Position numbers and translations under genes: made by a program
Notes under the pieces: generated by a model
Database searches by the model: none
Told to the model about the DNA's origin: nothing
Seen by the model: the letters and a program-made list of their open reading frames with translations, nothing else
From: a virus
DNA length: 64,000 nt
IMG/VR virus record: IMGVR_UViG_3300026512_000005
Span: 51,991-115,990 of that record
Reading direction: 5' to 3' (one strand)
Shown here: in pieces, positions 44,762 through 53,334 of the stretch
How the letters are laid out: the number at the start of each line of letters is the position of its first letter
How positions within the stretch are numbered: position 1 is the stretch's first letter

Positions 44762-45049
44762 CTATTTTCTTTCTATATTAGTTATTATACTAAGTCTACT
44801 AGCAACCATAGGGTAACATGCTACTATAAAAGAATTACCTATATTCATTATCTTAACTACATCTTCATGGTCTAAGGCTAACACATTTATATCCCTTACA
44901 TCAATTTCATACGTGTAACCCATTGAGTCGATACACACTTTATCTTCTCTAACAACACATTTATATTCACCACTCTTTTTATTAGTTAATAATTCGTTAA
45001 TGAATACTCTACTAACTAATGAAATTACATTATTACTCTCATTACACAT
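44762..45049 (-). CDS. Hypothetical small protein (95 aa)
   Basis: Starts MCNESNNVISLVSRVF after AAGGATAGAAAG. A small alpha/beta domain with strands YKCVVREDKVCIDSMGYTYEIDV and a hydrophobic segment NSFIVACYPMVA, with three cysteines. No family assignment. It borders the GC-rich gene-free segment at 45199-45500. Upstream lies a divergent version of the TATATTATTAAAATG element (45087-45106). Confidence 0.65.
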   Translation of the reverse strand: MCNESNNVISLVSRVFINELLTNKKSGEYKCVVREDKVCIDSMGYTYEIDVRDINVLALDHEDVVKIMNIGNSFIVACYPMVASRLSIITNIERK

Positions 45050-45086
45050 CTTTCTATCCTTTTCTAATTTAGTACCAGTATATTTT

Positions 45087-45106
45087 TATACCATTTTAAT
45101 AATATA
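45087..45106 (-). promoter_or_regulatory. Promoter-like element, divergent variant
   Basis: On the - strand reads ATATATTATTAAAATGGTAT: the first 15 bases match and the last five differ. It lies 38 bases before the start of the 95-residue gene at 45049. Confidence 0.42.
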
Positions 45107-45198
45107 TAAGTATATATATTTAGATATATTGTTATATATATCTATTAAGATTATAGCTCTATACATAGTCTTTAATAATCCTATATAATTATAATACT

Positions 45199-45497
45199 CT
45201 TAAGGTAGATGTTACCTAAGATATAATAAAGGATATATATATATAACTAATAATCTTCATCCTCCCACGCCCACCCAAACGTGTAAGTCCTTCCTAAGGT
45301 CAGGTCTTACATCCTCCCCTCCTTTCCCCACTGTTCACAGTAGTTGCTGTGTACGATTATGTCCGATAACTTCACACGCAGGGACTGGCGTTCCAACCAG
45401 TCCCTGTATGCTACTCGTCCATAAAATAAGAGTGGTCGCTACGGTTCTCGTAACTAGATAGCAGTGATCGCAACTAGACTTGGTTATTATGTAATAA
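45199..45497. other. GC-rich gene-free segment with inverted repeats; candidate origin or RNA
   Basis: The gap 45050-45621 has no supported gene. Its left part is AT-rich. By count, 45261-45420 holds 86 G+C in 160 bases (54%), nearly twice the surrounding level. The - strand is G-rich here, with GGGTGGGCGTGGGAGG (near 45262-45277) and GGGGAAAGGAGGGGAGG (near 45313-45329). Stems include CTTA-A-GGTA/TACCTAAG (45199-45220), TGTAAG/CTTACA (45282-45311), CACAG/CTGTG (45336-45351), a perfect CAGGGACTGG/CCAGTCCCTG (45379-45406) and TTATTA/TAATAA (45484-45497). It lies between divergent genes next to an SF2 helicase, which suits a replication origin, structured RNA or packaging site. Confidence 0.42.
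45448..45477 (+). repeat. Two direct repeats TCG(T/C)AACTAG, 20 bases apart
   Basis: TCGTAACTAG (45448-45457) and TCGCAACTAG (45468-45477) lie on the same face of the helix, about two turns apart, at the right end of the GC-rich segment. Two protein-binding sites are possible. Confidence 0.4.
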
Positions 45498-45621
45498 GAG
45501 TTAAGCTAGTATTTAGATATGATTATCCTTCTTAGTTTTTAAATCATTTTATAACTATGCATATAAAAAAAAGTTTATATTTACTATATAAGAATGGGTT
45601 GATATATAAAAAAGGATAATT

Positions 45622-47778
45622 ATGTTACAACATAGAAGTTTGGAATATGAATTTAATAGTAGAACTCATAGATATAAGATAAAAATAGACAAAGCTCTAA
45701 TGGTAGAGAAAGCTATTAAAAAGTTAATAGGTAAGACGGCAGTCAAACACATGTTTATTAAAGTTAATAATATCGGTTTTGAAGTATATGATTTCTTTCT
45801 TCTAGAGTTAGAGTTCTGTCTAAACTTCATGAAAGAGGAAAACCATATTTTAGCTTTAGATATTGGTGGTATTGTACTCAATGATTTACTAGATTTTCTA
45901 CGTACTAAAACATGGTTACATAGTAGACACATTGTTAATACTAAGAAATTATTTGATTTCAACAATTTAAAAAAGAATATGTTATATATGCCATTGGAAC
46001 ATCAAGTCAGTGCCTTTGATAAATATGAAGAAATTAAACAATATGCTAATTTAAAAGGCGGTATGTTGGATATTGCTGCTGGTGGCGGTAAAACCTTTTC
46101 TTCTTTAGCCATGGTCGAATTATTAGACTACGATTTAGTTATAATAATAGCACCTAAAAACACGTTAGGTGAAGTATGGGAGAAATCAGTTAGTGAAGAA
46201 CTATACAGACAGAAACAAAGCAATGTTATACTTGGTACCAATAGTAAGGTTTATAACAACGAAAAGTTTATAATAACACATTATCAATATGTAGAGAAAA
46301 TACTTAAAGATAAGAAATTAGCACGACGTGTTAAAAGATTAAAACCTGCATTAATTATTGATGAGTTCCATAACCTTAACGAAATTAAGTCAGAACGTAC
46401 GAATAACATCCTTAATTTTATTAACTACATCAAGTTCAGGGATGTTATTTTATTAACAGGTACCCCCATTAAAATGGTCGTGAACGAACTAGTTCCTATG
46501 TTGTATATACTAGATGATAAATTCCCAAAGGTTGTAGACAGATTTAAAGAATTCTATAGAAGTCTAACTGGTATAAAAGTCGACCTAATTAGACATAGAT
46601 TTAATCTATATAGAAAACGTATAGAAAATACAAATCCAAGTATGGGTAATATTGAATTAATAGAATATAAACTTAAGGTTCCTGATGGCGAACAATATAC
46701 TATGGGGAATATCAATGCACGTATGACTGAATATAAACATACTAGATTAGAAGAGTTATTTAATCATATGGATGAATATGAATTACAGTTCTATACCTAC
46801 ATAGATAGTATGTCTGATTTATATAAGAAGGATGATGCTTTCATAGAGTCTAAAGAAAAAATAAAACGGTATAGACGATTGGTAAAGATAATACGTAAGG
46901 CTTCTGACGATAACAAATTATTTAATTTCTATACAGAGGTTAGTGAAGCTTCATTAATAGAAAAAGAATGGATATTACCAAAGTTAAAAGGTTATGATAA
47001 ACACAACTTTAAACAATTACGTTCTATTATTAAATACCCCAAACTGAAGGTACTTGGCGAAGCGTTGGGTAAAATATTGTTAGGTAGTAGAATACGTTGT
47101 TATACATCTCTAGCGGAACAGATTGACTACAAGAAACACCTTTTATTAACCAATAAGAAAGGTCTAGTATTTAGTAACTATATATCGGTATGTAATGTGG
47201 CGGTAGAACGTTGTCGTAAACAAGGTTATAACCCAGTAGGTGTATATGGTGATTTAATAGATAACTTAGATAATAATGTTAAACAGTTTAATGACTTAGA
47301 GACGGACATTAACCCTATCATAGCTACCTATAAATCACTAAGTACTGGCGTACCTTTACCATCTGCTAATATCGTTATACTCATAGATGTGCCGATGCGT
47401 GTTTATAATTTAGAACAGGCTATAAGTAGGTCTTATAGACTTGGTAACTATGAAGATGTTCTAGTTCTGTTTACAAAACTTGATACTGGTACAGAATTTA
47501 ATATAACTGAACGTGATTTATTTATAGTAAATACTAGTGAACATAATGTTGAGTTAATAACTGGTACTAGTCCAGTTTTCGATACACCTAAACAGGACTT
47601 ACCACTATCAGAATTAGAAGACGATGAAGACGATGATGGTGAAGTCATAAACGAGATAAAAGAAGAAATAGAGGAGATAGTATTAGCCGAGTTTAACAAG
47701 ATGGATGTTAAAATAAAACTTGGTACTAATCCATTAGATTATGTTAAATCAGTTTTAAAAAAGATAACTTTCATATAG
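45622..47778 (+). CDS. SF2 DNA helicase, UvsW/SNF2-like (718 aa)
   Basis: Superfamily 2 helicase with motifs in order: Walker A in AAGGGKTF (K157, T158), IIIAPKNTLGEVW (motif Ia), ALIIDEFHNL (DEFH, residues 247-250), ILLTGTPIKM (motif III, 279-282), then KGLVFSNYISVC and LDVPMRVYNLEQ-like text followed by QAISRSYRLG (motif VI). A helical insertion sits between the two RecA domains. The C-terminus has a very acidic stretch (SELEDDEDDDGEVINE). Phage relatives such as T4 UvsW handle branched DNA and origin R-loops. It lies directly downstream of the GC-rich inverted-repeat segment. Confidence 0.88.
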   Translation: MLQHRSLEYEFNSRTHRYKIKIDKALMVEKAIKKLIGKTAVKHMFIKVNNIGFEVYDFFLLELEFCLNFMKEENHILALDIGGIVLNDLLDFLRTKTWLHSRHIVNTKKLFDFNNLKKNMLYMPLEHQVSAFDKYEEIKQYANLKGGMLDIAAGGGKTFSSLAMVELLDYDLVIIIAPKNTLGEVWEKSVSEELYRQKQSNVILGTNSKVYNNEKFIITHYQYVEKILKDKKLARRVKRLKPALIIDEFHNLNEIKSERTNNILNFINYIKFRDVILLTGTPIKMVVNELVPMLYILDDKFPKVVDRFKEFYRSLTGIKVDLIRHRFNLYRKRIENTNPSMGNIELIEYKLKVPDGEQYTMGNINARMTEYKHTRLEELFNHMDEYELQFYTYIDSMSDLYKKDDAFIESKEKIKRYRRLVKIIRKASDDNKLFNFYTEVSEASLIEKEWILPKLKGYDKHNFKQLRSIIKYPKLKVLGEALGKILLGSRIRCYTSLAEQIDYKKHLLLTNKKGLVFSNYISVCNVAVERCRKQGYNPVGVYGDLIDNLDNNVKQFNDLETDINPIIATYKSLSTGVPLPSANIVILIDVPMRVYNLEQAISRSYRLGNYEDVLVLFTKLDTGTEFNITERDLFIVNTSEHNVELITGTSPVFDTPKQDLPLSELEDDEDDDGEVINEIKEEIEEIVLAEFNKMDVKIKLGTNPLDYVKSVLKKITFI

Positions 47779-47803
47779 TACTAGGGTTATCCCTAGTACT
47801 ATA
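47774..47803. terminator. Bidirectional stem-loop between convergent genes
   Basis: TATAGTACTAGGG pairs with CCCTAGTACTATA around TTAT, covering the helicase stop and the stop of the 68-residue membrane protein. Confidence 0.6.
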
Positions 47804-48005
47804 CTTTATTAATATTGTATTTGAAGTGTGCTCTAACTAAAATGGCTAATACACCAAATACTGATGCATGCACTATACTTAAAACATATGATACATTTGT
47901 AAAGTTGTTAACATAATGTAGAGATACAACCATGTAAGAAATATAACAAATAAATGCTAATAATACAAATCTAAAAAACAACTTAATCTTGTAATCATCT
48001 ATCAT
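47799..48005 (-). CDS. Small two-span membrane protein (68 aa)
   Basis: Two hydrophobic helices, about residues 8-28 (LFFRFVLLAFICYISYMVV) and 39-60 (SYVLSIVHASVFGVLAILV), with short charged ends (MIDDYKIK, HFKYNINKV). The start follows AGGAGGAAGAG. Size and layout fit a small holin, antiholin or host-membrane modulator. It has its own end hairpin shared with the converging helicase gene. Confidence 0.62.
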   Translation of the reverse strand: MIDDYKIKLFFRFVLLAFICYISYMVVSLHYVNNFTNVSYVLSIVHASVFGVLAILVRAHFKYNINKV

Positions 48006-48067
48006 CTCTTCCTCCTTTCTATAAAAAGATACCTATCAGTAGAAAAAGAAAGAAACGGTTATTAAAA

Positions 48068-48093
48068 CTATTGCATGCGTTAGCATGCAATAG
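48068..48093 (-). terminator. Stem-loop after the MYG1-like gene
   Basis: CTATTGCATGC pairs perfectly with GCATGCAATAG around GTTA, just beyond the stop codon. Confidence 0.58.
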
Positions 48094-48095
48094 AT

Positions 48096-49037
48096 CTATT
48101 CACAATATAGGTCTAGGTACTTATGTAGATCTTCTCGTGTCTGGGCTACCATAAAGAACCCCCCTTTGAGAACAAATACTATACCGTTTGATTTATCATT
48201 GATATATTCCTCATCAACTATGATACGTCTGTTACGTCTATTGCTATGATTATTTGTTCCATCTTTATTCACCGTTTGTGCTTGCCAATTTTTGTTTACA
48301 TTATTATATGTAATTATCAAATCTACATTTTTATATTGTGGCTCGTAAATTATCTCTTGCCATCCTCTCGGAAAAGTGGTAAATTCTAAAGCATAGAAAT
48401 CGCTATTTAAATCCGGTAGTGTGATTCCTGCTTCACAGAAGAGGCGTTTGGTATTTTCTAACTCGTCATTTGTTCTATTTAACGAACGTATAATACGCTC
48501 AACCATATCCATAGCACTCATGTAAGCCGTATGGTCATCCTCATCTGAGGCATTGAAATCTTCATTCATATGGTTTATTATCCAGGACATTTCACCAGCG
48601 AGAGCAGGACTAACCCCTGTAGTAACATTATCTACACTACGGATTATACGCTCCATGGACTTTCTTAACCCTTCGTTGATTGTCCCTTCAGATATTAGCC
48701 AATCGAAAACCATACCTGCTGATGCACGGTTATCCTCCACAGTTGTAAACTGGTGATGGTCAAATAGACCCTCACTAGGGATATAATCACGACCCACATC
48801 ATATACTATAACATAGGCGTTATTGTATTTCTTTTTAAATATAATCTGCAACTCTTTACCTGTACTGGCAACACGGTCGGTTCTTTCAACAACCACAGAT
48901 TTGAATAACTTTAATTTTTCGACTAGAAAGTATTTTAATAACGCACCGGCTGTAACATCGTCAGCATGGAAGTTCTCCCAATGCGTCACTAATACTAATG
49001 TATCTAATTTTTCTTTTTTCATTGTTTTTATGTTCAC
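48096..49037 (-). CDS. MYG1-like DHH-type phosphohydrolase/exonuclease (313 aa)
   Basis: Matches the MYG1 (UPF0160) branch of DHH phosphoesterases. It has H24-A-D26-D27 in NFHADDVTAGALL, YDVGRDYIPSEG with D80, the FDHHQF block (D93, H94, H95) and ASAGMVFDWL. Later blocks include MSWIINHMNEDF and FPRGWQEIIYEP. Cellular MYG1 proteins are reported 3'-5' RNA exonucleases, so RNA or nucleotide turnover is a reasonable role. A GTG start at 49037 fits the AAAGGAT site; an ATG at 49022 is the alternative. A TATATTACTTATA-like element lies at 49112-49124. Confidence 0.8.
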   Translation of the reverse strand: MNIKTMKKEKLDTLVLVTHWENFHADDVTAGALLKYFLVEKLKLFKSVVVERTDRVASTGKELQIIFKKKYNNAYVIVYDVGRDYIPSEGLFDHHQFTTVEDNRASAGMVFDWLISEGTINEGLRKSMERIIRSVDNVTTGVSPALAGEMSWIINHMNEDFNASDEDDHTAYMSAMDMVERIIRSLNRTNDELENTKRLFCEAGITLPDLNSDFYALEFTTFPRGWQEIIYEPQYKNVDLIITYNNVNKNWQAQTVNKDGTNNHSNRRNRRIIVDEEYINDKSNGIVFVLKGGFFMVAQTREDLHKYLDLYCE

Positions 49038-49111
49038 TTTTTTATCCTTTTGGGAAGTTGGGTGTATCTACCTTGTCATTTCTGACTACCTTTTATAACT
49101 ACAGCTCTACA

Positions 49112-49124
49112 TATAAGTAATAAA
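49112..49124 (-). promoter_or_regulatory. Promoter-like element TTTATTACTTATA
   Basis: One base differs from the other two copies. It lies 75 bases upstream of the MYG1-like gene start at 49037. Confidence 0.42.
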
Positions 49125-49146
49125 CGAGTATGACTGAACAAGAACA

Positions 49147-49172
49147 CTATAGTAGGAATTACCCCACTATAG
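49147..49172 (-). terminator. Stem-loop after the 267-aa gene
   Basis: CTATAGT pairs with ACTATAG and is extended by GG/CC after one mismatch, just beyond the stop codon at 49176. Confidence 0.5.
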
Positions 49173-49175
49173 ATT

Positions 49176-49979
49176 CTAGTTATAAGATGCACTATATGGA
49201 TATGTGACAGTTGTAAAGATTTCATCCATGTTTACTTTACGAAGACTTATATTACCGTATAAAGTCTTATCGGTAATGTACATATAGTTATTACGTATAT
49301 CAATATGTAACGTTTCAATACTGCTAGTATGTTTTAAGTGCAACGGATTCTCATTATCTATCAGTACAGTTTCATTGTTATCCAGCTCTTTACTACAGGA
49401 TTTAGGTATATTGAGACTAGGTTTTACCATATATTTTTCTAAATATAATAAGGCGACAATATCATCATGTTTCTCCACTTTATTCTCAATAGCTTCTATG
49501 TATTCTTCATTATTTAATAGATAATCCAAATCAAACGACTCCATTACATAACTTAAGGATTTCACTACGATACTAAGTTTAACAATCTCAGCCATGTCCT
49601 CGACAAAACTTTTCATAGCAAAAGTTGTCTGTATAGGCGTACTATTTTTAATAGTAACTCCTGAAACATTATTTCGCATCTTACGATTGTATGCATTAGT
49701 TAACATACTATTATAGAAGTTACGAACATCCATTCTAAGTGAGTCGCTCAGGATAGGAGTTGTAGATGGATGTCTGACACAATCTTTTTCATTATCAAGA
49801 ACCATCTCCTTTGTATAGTAATAAATATCTTCAGGTATCTCCCTTCTTTTTATATACTTACTTTTACATACTAATATCTCAAACTCTTCTGTTATACCAT
49901 TGGCTACCTTAACTTCGATAACATTCCTAAGTTCTTGAAAACTGCTAACCACTATCTTTTGTTCAATTTTTTCTGACAT
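49176..49979 (-). CDS. Hypothetical protein (267 aa)
   Basis: Starts MSEKIEQKIVVSSFQEL after AAGGAGCAAGT. Alpha/beta, with a helical middle (FVEDMAEIVKLSIVVKSLSYV) and a beta-rich C-terminal end (LHIDIRNNYMYITDKTLYGNIS). No motif recognised. Nine bases separate it from the upstream 223-residue gene, and they form an operon ending in a stem-loop at 49147-49172. Confidence 0.66.
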   Translation of the reverse strand: MSEKIEQKIVVSSFQELRNVIEVKVANGITEEFEILVCKSKYIKRREIPEDIYYYTKEMVLDNEKDCVRHPSTTPILSDSLRMDVRNFYNSMLTNAYNRKMRNNVSGVTIKNSTPIQTTFAMKSFVEDMAEIVKLSIVVKSLSYVMESFDLDYLLNNEEYIEAIENKVEKHDDIVALLYLEKYMVKPSLNIPKSCSKELDNNETVLIDNENPLHLKHTSSIETLHIDIRNNYMYITDKTLYGNISLRKVNMDEIFTTVTYPYSASYN

Positions 49980-49988
49980 ACTTGCTCC

Positions 49989-50660
49989 TTATAACTTAGT
50001 AATCGAATATTTAAATGTCATATCACGCTCATTGGAGAAAATCTCTAATGTATGTGTATCACTACAATAATATGGTTGTAACTCTGAGTTACGCTCAGGG
50101 TTGTAACCAACTAATCGGTCTATTGTATTAGTAGGTTCAGTTTTTGCCTTTTGTGATGTAGGCGTGGCCTCTCCATCAGACCGTCTATAATTTGGTGTTG
50201 TAGTTGCTGTTTTATCTCTATATCTAGAGGGTACGGTTGCCTCTGTTTCTATATTACGTCCACTAGCCATATTCACTCTACCACCGTTATAATCATCCAC
50301 ATGTGGTAATCCTCTATCCGGTCTACCACGACCAGTGGTACGATTGCCGGTTGGTGCTTGACGCATAGTATTAGTAGGTACACCAGACACTGGTACACGA
50401 ACAATATTGCCATACGTATCCAACTCGTATATGTTGCGGTTATCGTCTTCCCATAAAACTTCTCTACCATTTCTATCAAATTCAATTGCGTATAACGGTG
50501 GTAATTGATTCCGACCTTGCATCGACTGTGTTATTAAATTACCCTGTTCATCACACTCCACCCATTCGCCACGGACGATTCTCAGAAGTATTCCTAGGTT
50601 ATCCACATATATGAAAGGTTGACCATCCCGGTCGTAACTAAAAACTTTTGGTGTGTTCAT
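49989..50660 (-). CDS. Hypothetical protein with repeated beta units and disordered linker (223 aa)
   Basis: Residues 1-85 contain YD-type repeats of the form FSYDRDGQPFIYVDNLG, WVECDEQGNLITQ, FDRNGREVLWEDDNRNIYELDTYGNI, similar to short beta-hairpin repeats in secreted or virion proteins. A basic Arg/Thr/Gly-rich linker follows (TGNRTTGRGRPDRG, about 95-170), then a short folded end. The start follows AGGAGATAC. A promoter-like element lies at 50725-50743. Structural or host-interaction roles are possible. Confidence 0.6.
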   Translation of the reverse strand: MNTPKVFSYDRDGQPFIYVDNLGILLRIVRGEWVECDEQGNLITQSMQGRNQLPPLYAIEFDRNGREVLWEDDNRNIYELDTYGNIVRVPVSGVPTNTMRQAPTGNRTTGRGRPDRGLPHVDDYNGGRVNMASGRNIETEATVPSRYRDKTATTTPNYRRSDGEATPTSQKAKTEPTNTIDRLVGYNPERNSELQPYYCSDTHTLEIFSNERDMTFKYSITKL

Positions 50661-50724
50661 TTGTATCTCCTATACAATGTTATTTTATATTATATTTAAC
50701 TACTACGTATCTAGCTAGTATAAT

Positions 50725-50743
50725 ATTACATCTTAATAATATA
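50725..50743 (-). promoter_or_regulatory. Promoter-like element, variant
   Basis: Reads TATATTATTAAGATGTAAT on the - strand, 65 bases before the start of the 223-residue gene at 50660. It is the same word with two changes. Confidence 0.45.
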
Positions 50744-50766
50744 GCGTTAAAAAATACTTGGTTTAA

Positions 50767-50790
50767 CTATATAGACTTACGTCTATATAG
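50767..50790 (-). terminator. Stem-loop after the 824-aa gene
   Basis: CTATATAGAC pairs with GTCTATATAG around TTAC, 18 bases beyond the stop codon. Confidence 0.56.
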
Positions 50791-50808
50791 CTGTTATGTC
50801 TATTCAGA

Positions 50809-53283
50809 TTAATCTAACCCAGGATATACAAATCCATCCTCGCTATTCTCATTATCCTTAGAGTTATCCTTTTCCTTCTCTTCAGGTTCTGTTACTTCAT
50901 CATCATCTACTTCATCAGACTCTTTAACAATATCTTTTCCAGAATCGTTATTACCAGTATTATTATTATTGTTATCAACATCATTATCATCTACTATATT
51001 AGACTCCTCTTCTTCTTCTGGGTCATCTAATTTTGATAATTCCTCATCAGTTTTGTTTTTAAGTTTATTACTCTCCTTAATAAAGGGTAGTGCTATCATT
51101 TTTAATGTTTCTACAAAGTTTAAATGCTCATCTAACATATCCGCATTTGGTACACCATCTTCATTAAGTGCAAACATTTTATTAAAGTCTGGTAGTATTT
51201 TATTATCTGCCATATAGCGTTTTATAAGAACTGTCTTTACTGCAGCTTTTATGTTATCCAGATTATCGGATAACTCACCTACAAGGTCATCAGGTAAGGC
51301 GTCGCCACTAAAAATCTTATCCATAGTTGTATCCAAAATATCGGTAAAGTTTTCAAACTCGTCACTACGTATTTCTTTAACTGTGGATTCAGGTTTTACT
51401 AATTCAACTTTTAGTTTCCTAATTATAAATAAAATGGTTCGATTCACAAGTACTTCATCAGTCACATTCTTAGAATCTGTATCTGGCAATATTGTGTTAC
51501 TATTCTTAACAGATTTTCGTAATGATTTTATATTACTAGTTAATATAGTTCGTAGCTTACCTATGAATAACCCGTCCAACATAAGTTTCTTACTAATATC
51601 CTTTGTGATAAGTTTATCATATTTACGTTGTAATTTCTTAACACGTTTATTTAATAGAATATCTTTCTGACGTGCTACTGTTGCAAACTCAGTATCATAG
51701 CTTTCATTTATCAGCTCCGGATTCGCATATAATGAAATATAAATCTGTTTATCTAGAGCCTCGAACAATGTTGTATCTATAGGATTTATATTGTTTTTAA
51801 CTTCTTTAACCTCTACATTAATCTCAGGAAAGTCTGGATGACGTGCATCGACAACATATCCTAATTTATCTATCCAATCTATGTAGTTGTCAACTTTCAA
51901 CATTCTAACAGGTAATTTAAATTGTCTATTCTTAATAACACCGGCTAGTACTTTATCCAACGTTGAACGATAGTTGATGTCATCCTCGTCCAAATCTATT
52001 TTAACTTCAGTAGTAGATACGGAAGACTTAATAAATGCTAATAGGTTAACAAAGGTTAACATACCCTTAATACTAGCCAAAACAGAGACACGCTCTATAA
52101 GACTTTTACCAGTACCATTCTTTCTAAAATTAACGGCGTAGTAAGAAACGAACTCTTTAGGTAAGAATATAATCTTTAAATCTAGTTGCTGTAACATATG
52201 CTCTGCAATGTCTAATAACAGGGTCTCTTCTACATCTACCGTTAGATCTACGCCATCGTCTAGTTTAAGTTTAGTTATATACTTATCTAAACGCTCTACT
52301 ATTAAGACTTGTCTCAGTGAATCTATGTTTTTAATTTCAGGTACATTCTTATCTGTACTCATTAGTGTATCTTTAATTTCAGTAAATACTTCTTCTATGT
52401 ACCTATCATCACGAGTCTTAGTCTCTTTAAACTTATTATCAAACGTAAAATAAAAATATCCATAATGTTCACTTGGATCATCTTTTCTACATATAGGTAT
52501 AATGTTAGAAACATCAACTTTTTTAGTTATAGATTTATTATCGTTAAGGGTAAAATCGGATAACGCCGCAAAACCATCCGAGAATGAACTACCCTCTATT
52601 CCGGGTTTTAGTGTTTTAATATTAGTATCACCTATAATGCCACTATAGTATTTATCCTCGATACCAGCCGTAACTCTATCCTTAATAATGTTATCTTTAC
52701 AAACCGTAGCCAATGAATTAGTTATTGTAATATGTTTACTACTGTCTACTATATTTATCTTTTCATGAGCTTTCTCATAATCTTTTATAGCTGATTCAAT
52801 ACCAACTGACATCCGTTTAGTTTTTGTTTGTTTAACTAAATCATTTATGAATGATACTGGTAGATTAAGTTCTACATAAGCACCCTTTGTATATAACGAC
52901 TCACTAACTATAGTTTCCAATTTCTCTATGAAGTTATACTCAGTTTCTAGATGATCTTCTAATACATCAATAACATTCGTCGTTATTTCGGATGGTAAAC
53001 CAAGAGAACTTAAATCATAATTGAGATTAACACTTTCCATGTCGTTAGGAGCTAGTATTAATGATGTTACAATTTCTATAATAACATCTATCTCTGGTAT
53101 AAGTTCAACTATATCTTCTACTACTGAATTAACCCCAATAATATTTTGTTGTATTTTTTCTAGTTCAGAAGCATTTATATTTAATGATTCTGTTGCTACC
53201 TTGTTCATTATTGTTTTACTAGATTTAATTATCTCTGTAGTGGTGTCTCTTTTTGTGTCTGGTGCTAACTTTGTTTTTGGCAT
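50809..53283 (-). CDS. Large head or internal virion protein with cleavage-like sites (824 aa)
   Basis: The start at 53283 (MPKTKLAPDTKRD) has AAAGGATACTT just upstream. The longer in-frame ORF from 53430 crosses the divergent region and is rejected. Gly-x-Glu sites occur in the N-terminal third: VGIES, AGIED and PGIEG, related to the sites in the 17-23 kb group. The body is helical and charged. The C-terminal 75 residues are extremely acidic (DNDVDNNNNNTGNNDSG and EPEEKEKDNSKDNENSED). Portal, scaffold or internal protein are possible; I favour a processed capsid component. Confidence 0.58.
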   Translation of the reverse strand: MPKTKLAPDTKRDTTTEIIKSSKTIMNKVATESLNINASELEKIQQNIIGVNSVVEDIVELIPEIDVIIEIVTSLILAPNDMESVNLNYDLSSLGLPSEITTNVIDVLEDHLETEYNFIEKLETIVSESLYTKGAYVELNLPVSFINDLVKQTKTKRMSVGIESAIKDYEKAHEKINIVDSSKHITITNSLATVCKDNIIKDRVTAGIEDKYYSGIIGDTNIKTLKPGIEGSSFSDGFAALSDFTLNDNKSITKKVDVSNIIPICRKDDPSEHYGYFYFTFDNKFKETKTRDDRYIEEVFTEIKDTLMSTDKNVPEIKNIDSLRQVLIVERLDKYITKLKLDDGVDLTVDVEETLLLDIAEHMLQQLDLKIIFLPKEFVSYYAVNFRKNGTGKSLIERVSVLASIKGMLTFVNLLAFIKSSVSTTEVKIDLDEDDINYRSTLDKVLAGVIKNRQFKLPVRMLKVDNYIDWIDKLGYVVDARHPDFPEINVEVKEVKNNINPIDTTLFEALDKQIYISLYANPELINESYDTEFATVARQKDILLNKRVKKLQRKYDKLITKDISKKLMLDGLFIGKLRTILTSNIKSLRKSVKNSNTILPDTDSKNVTDEVLVNRTILFIIRKLKVELVKPESTVKEIRSDEFENFTDILDTTMDKIFSGDALPDDLVGELSDNLDNIKAAVKTVLIKRYMADNKILPDFNKMFALNEDGVPNADMLDEHLNFVETLKMIALPFIKESNKLKNKTDEELSKLDDPEEEEESNIVDDNDVDNNNNNTGNNDSGKDIVKESDEVDDDEVTEPEEKEKDNSKDNENSEDGFVYPGLD

Positions 53284-53334
53284 AAGTATCCTTTTTTTGT
53301 TTGAATTAAATATATAAAAATAATGGAGATATAC

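Noticed and set aside
50273-50485. 70-codon - strand frame overlapping the 223-residue gene in another frame
   Set aside because: Arises from the repetitive linker of the real gene and has no ribosome binding site.
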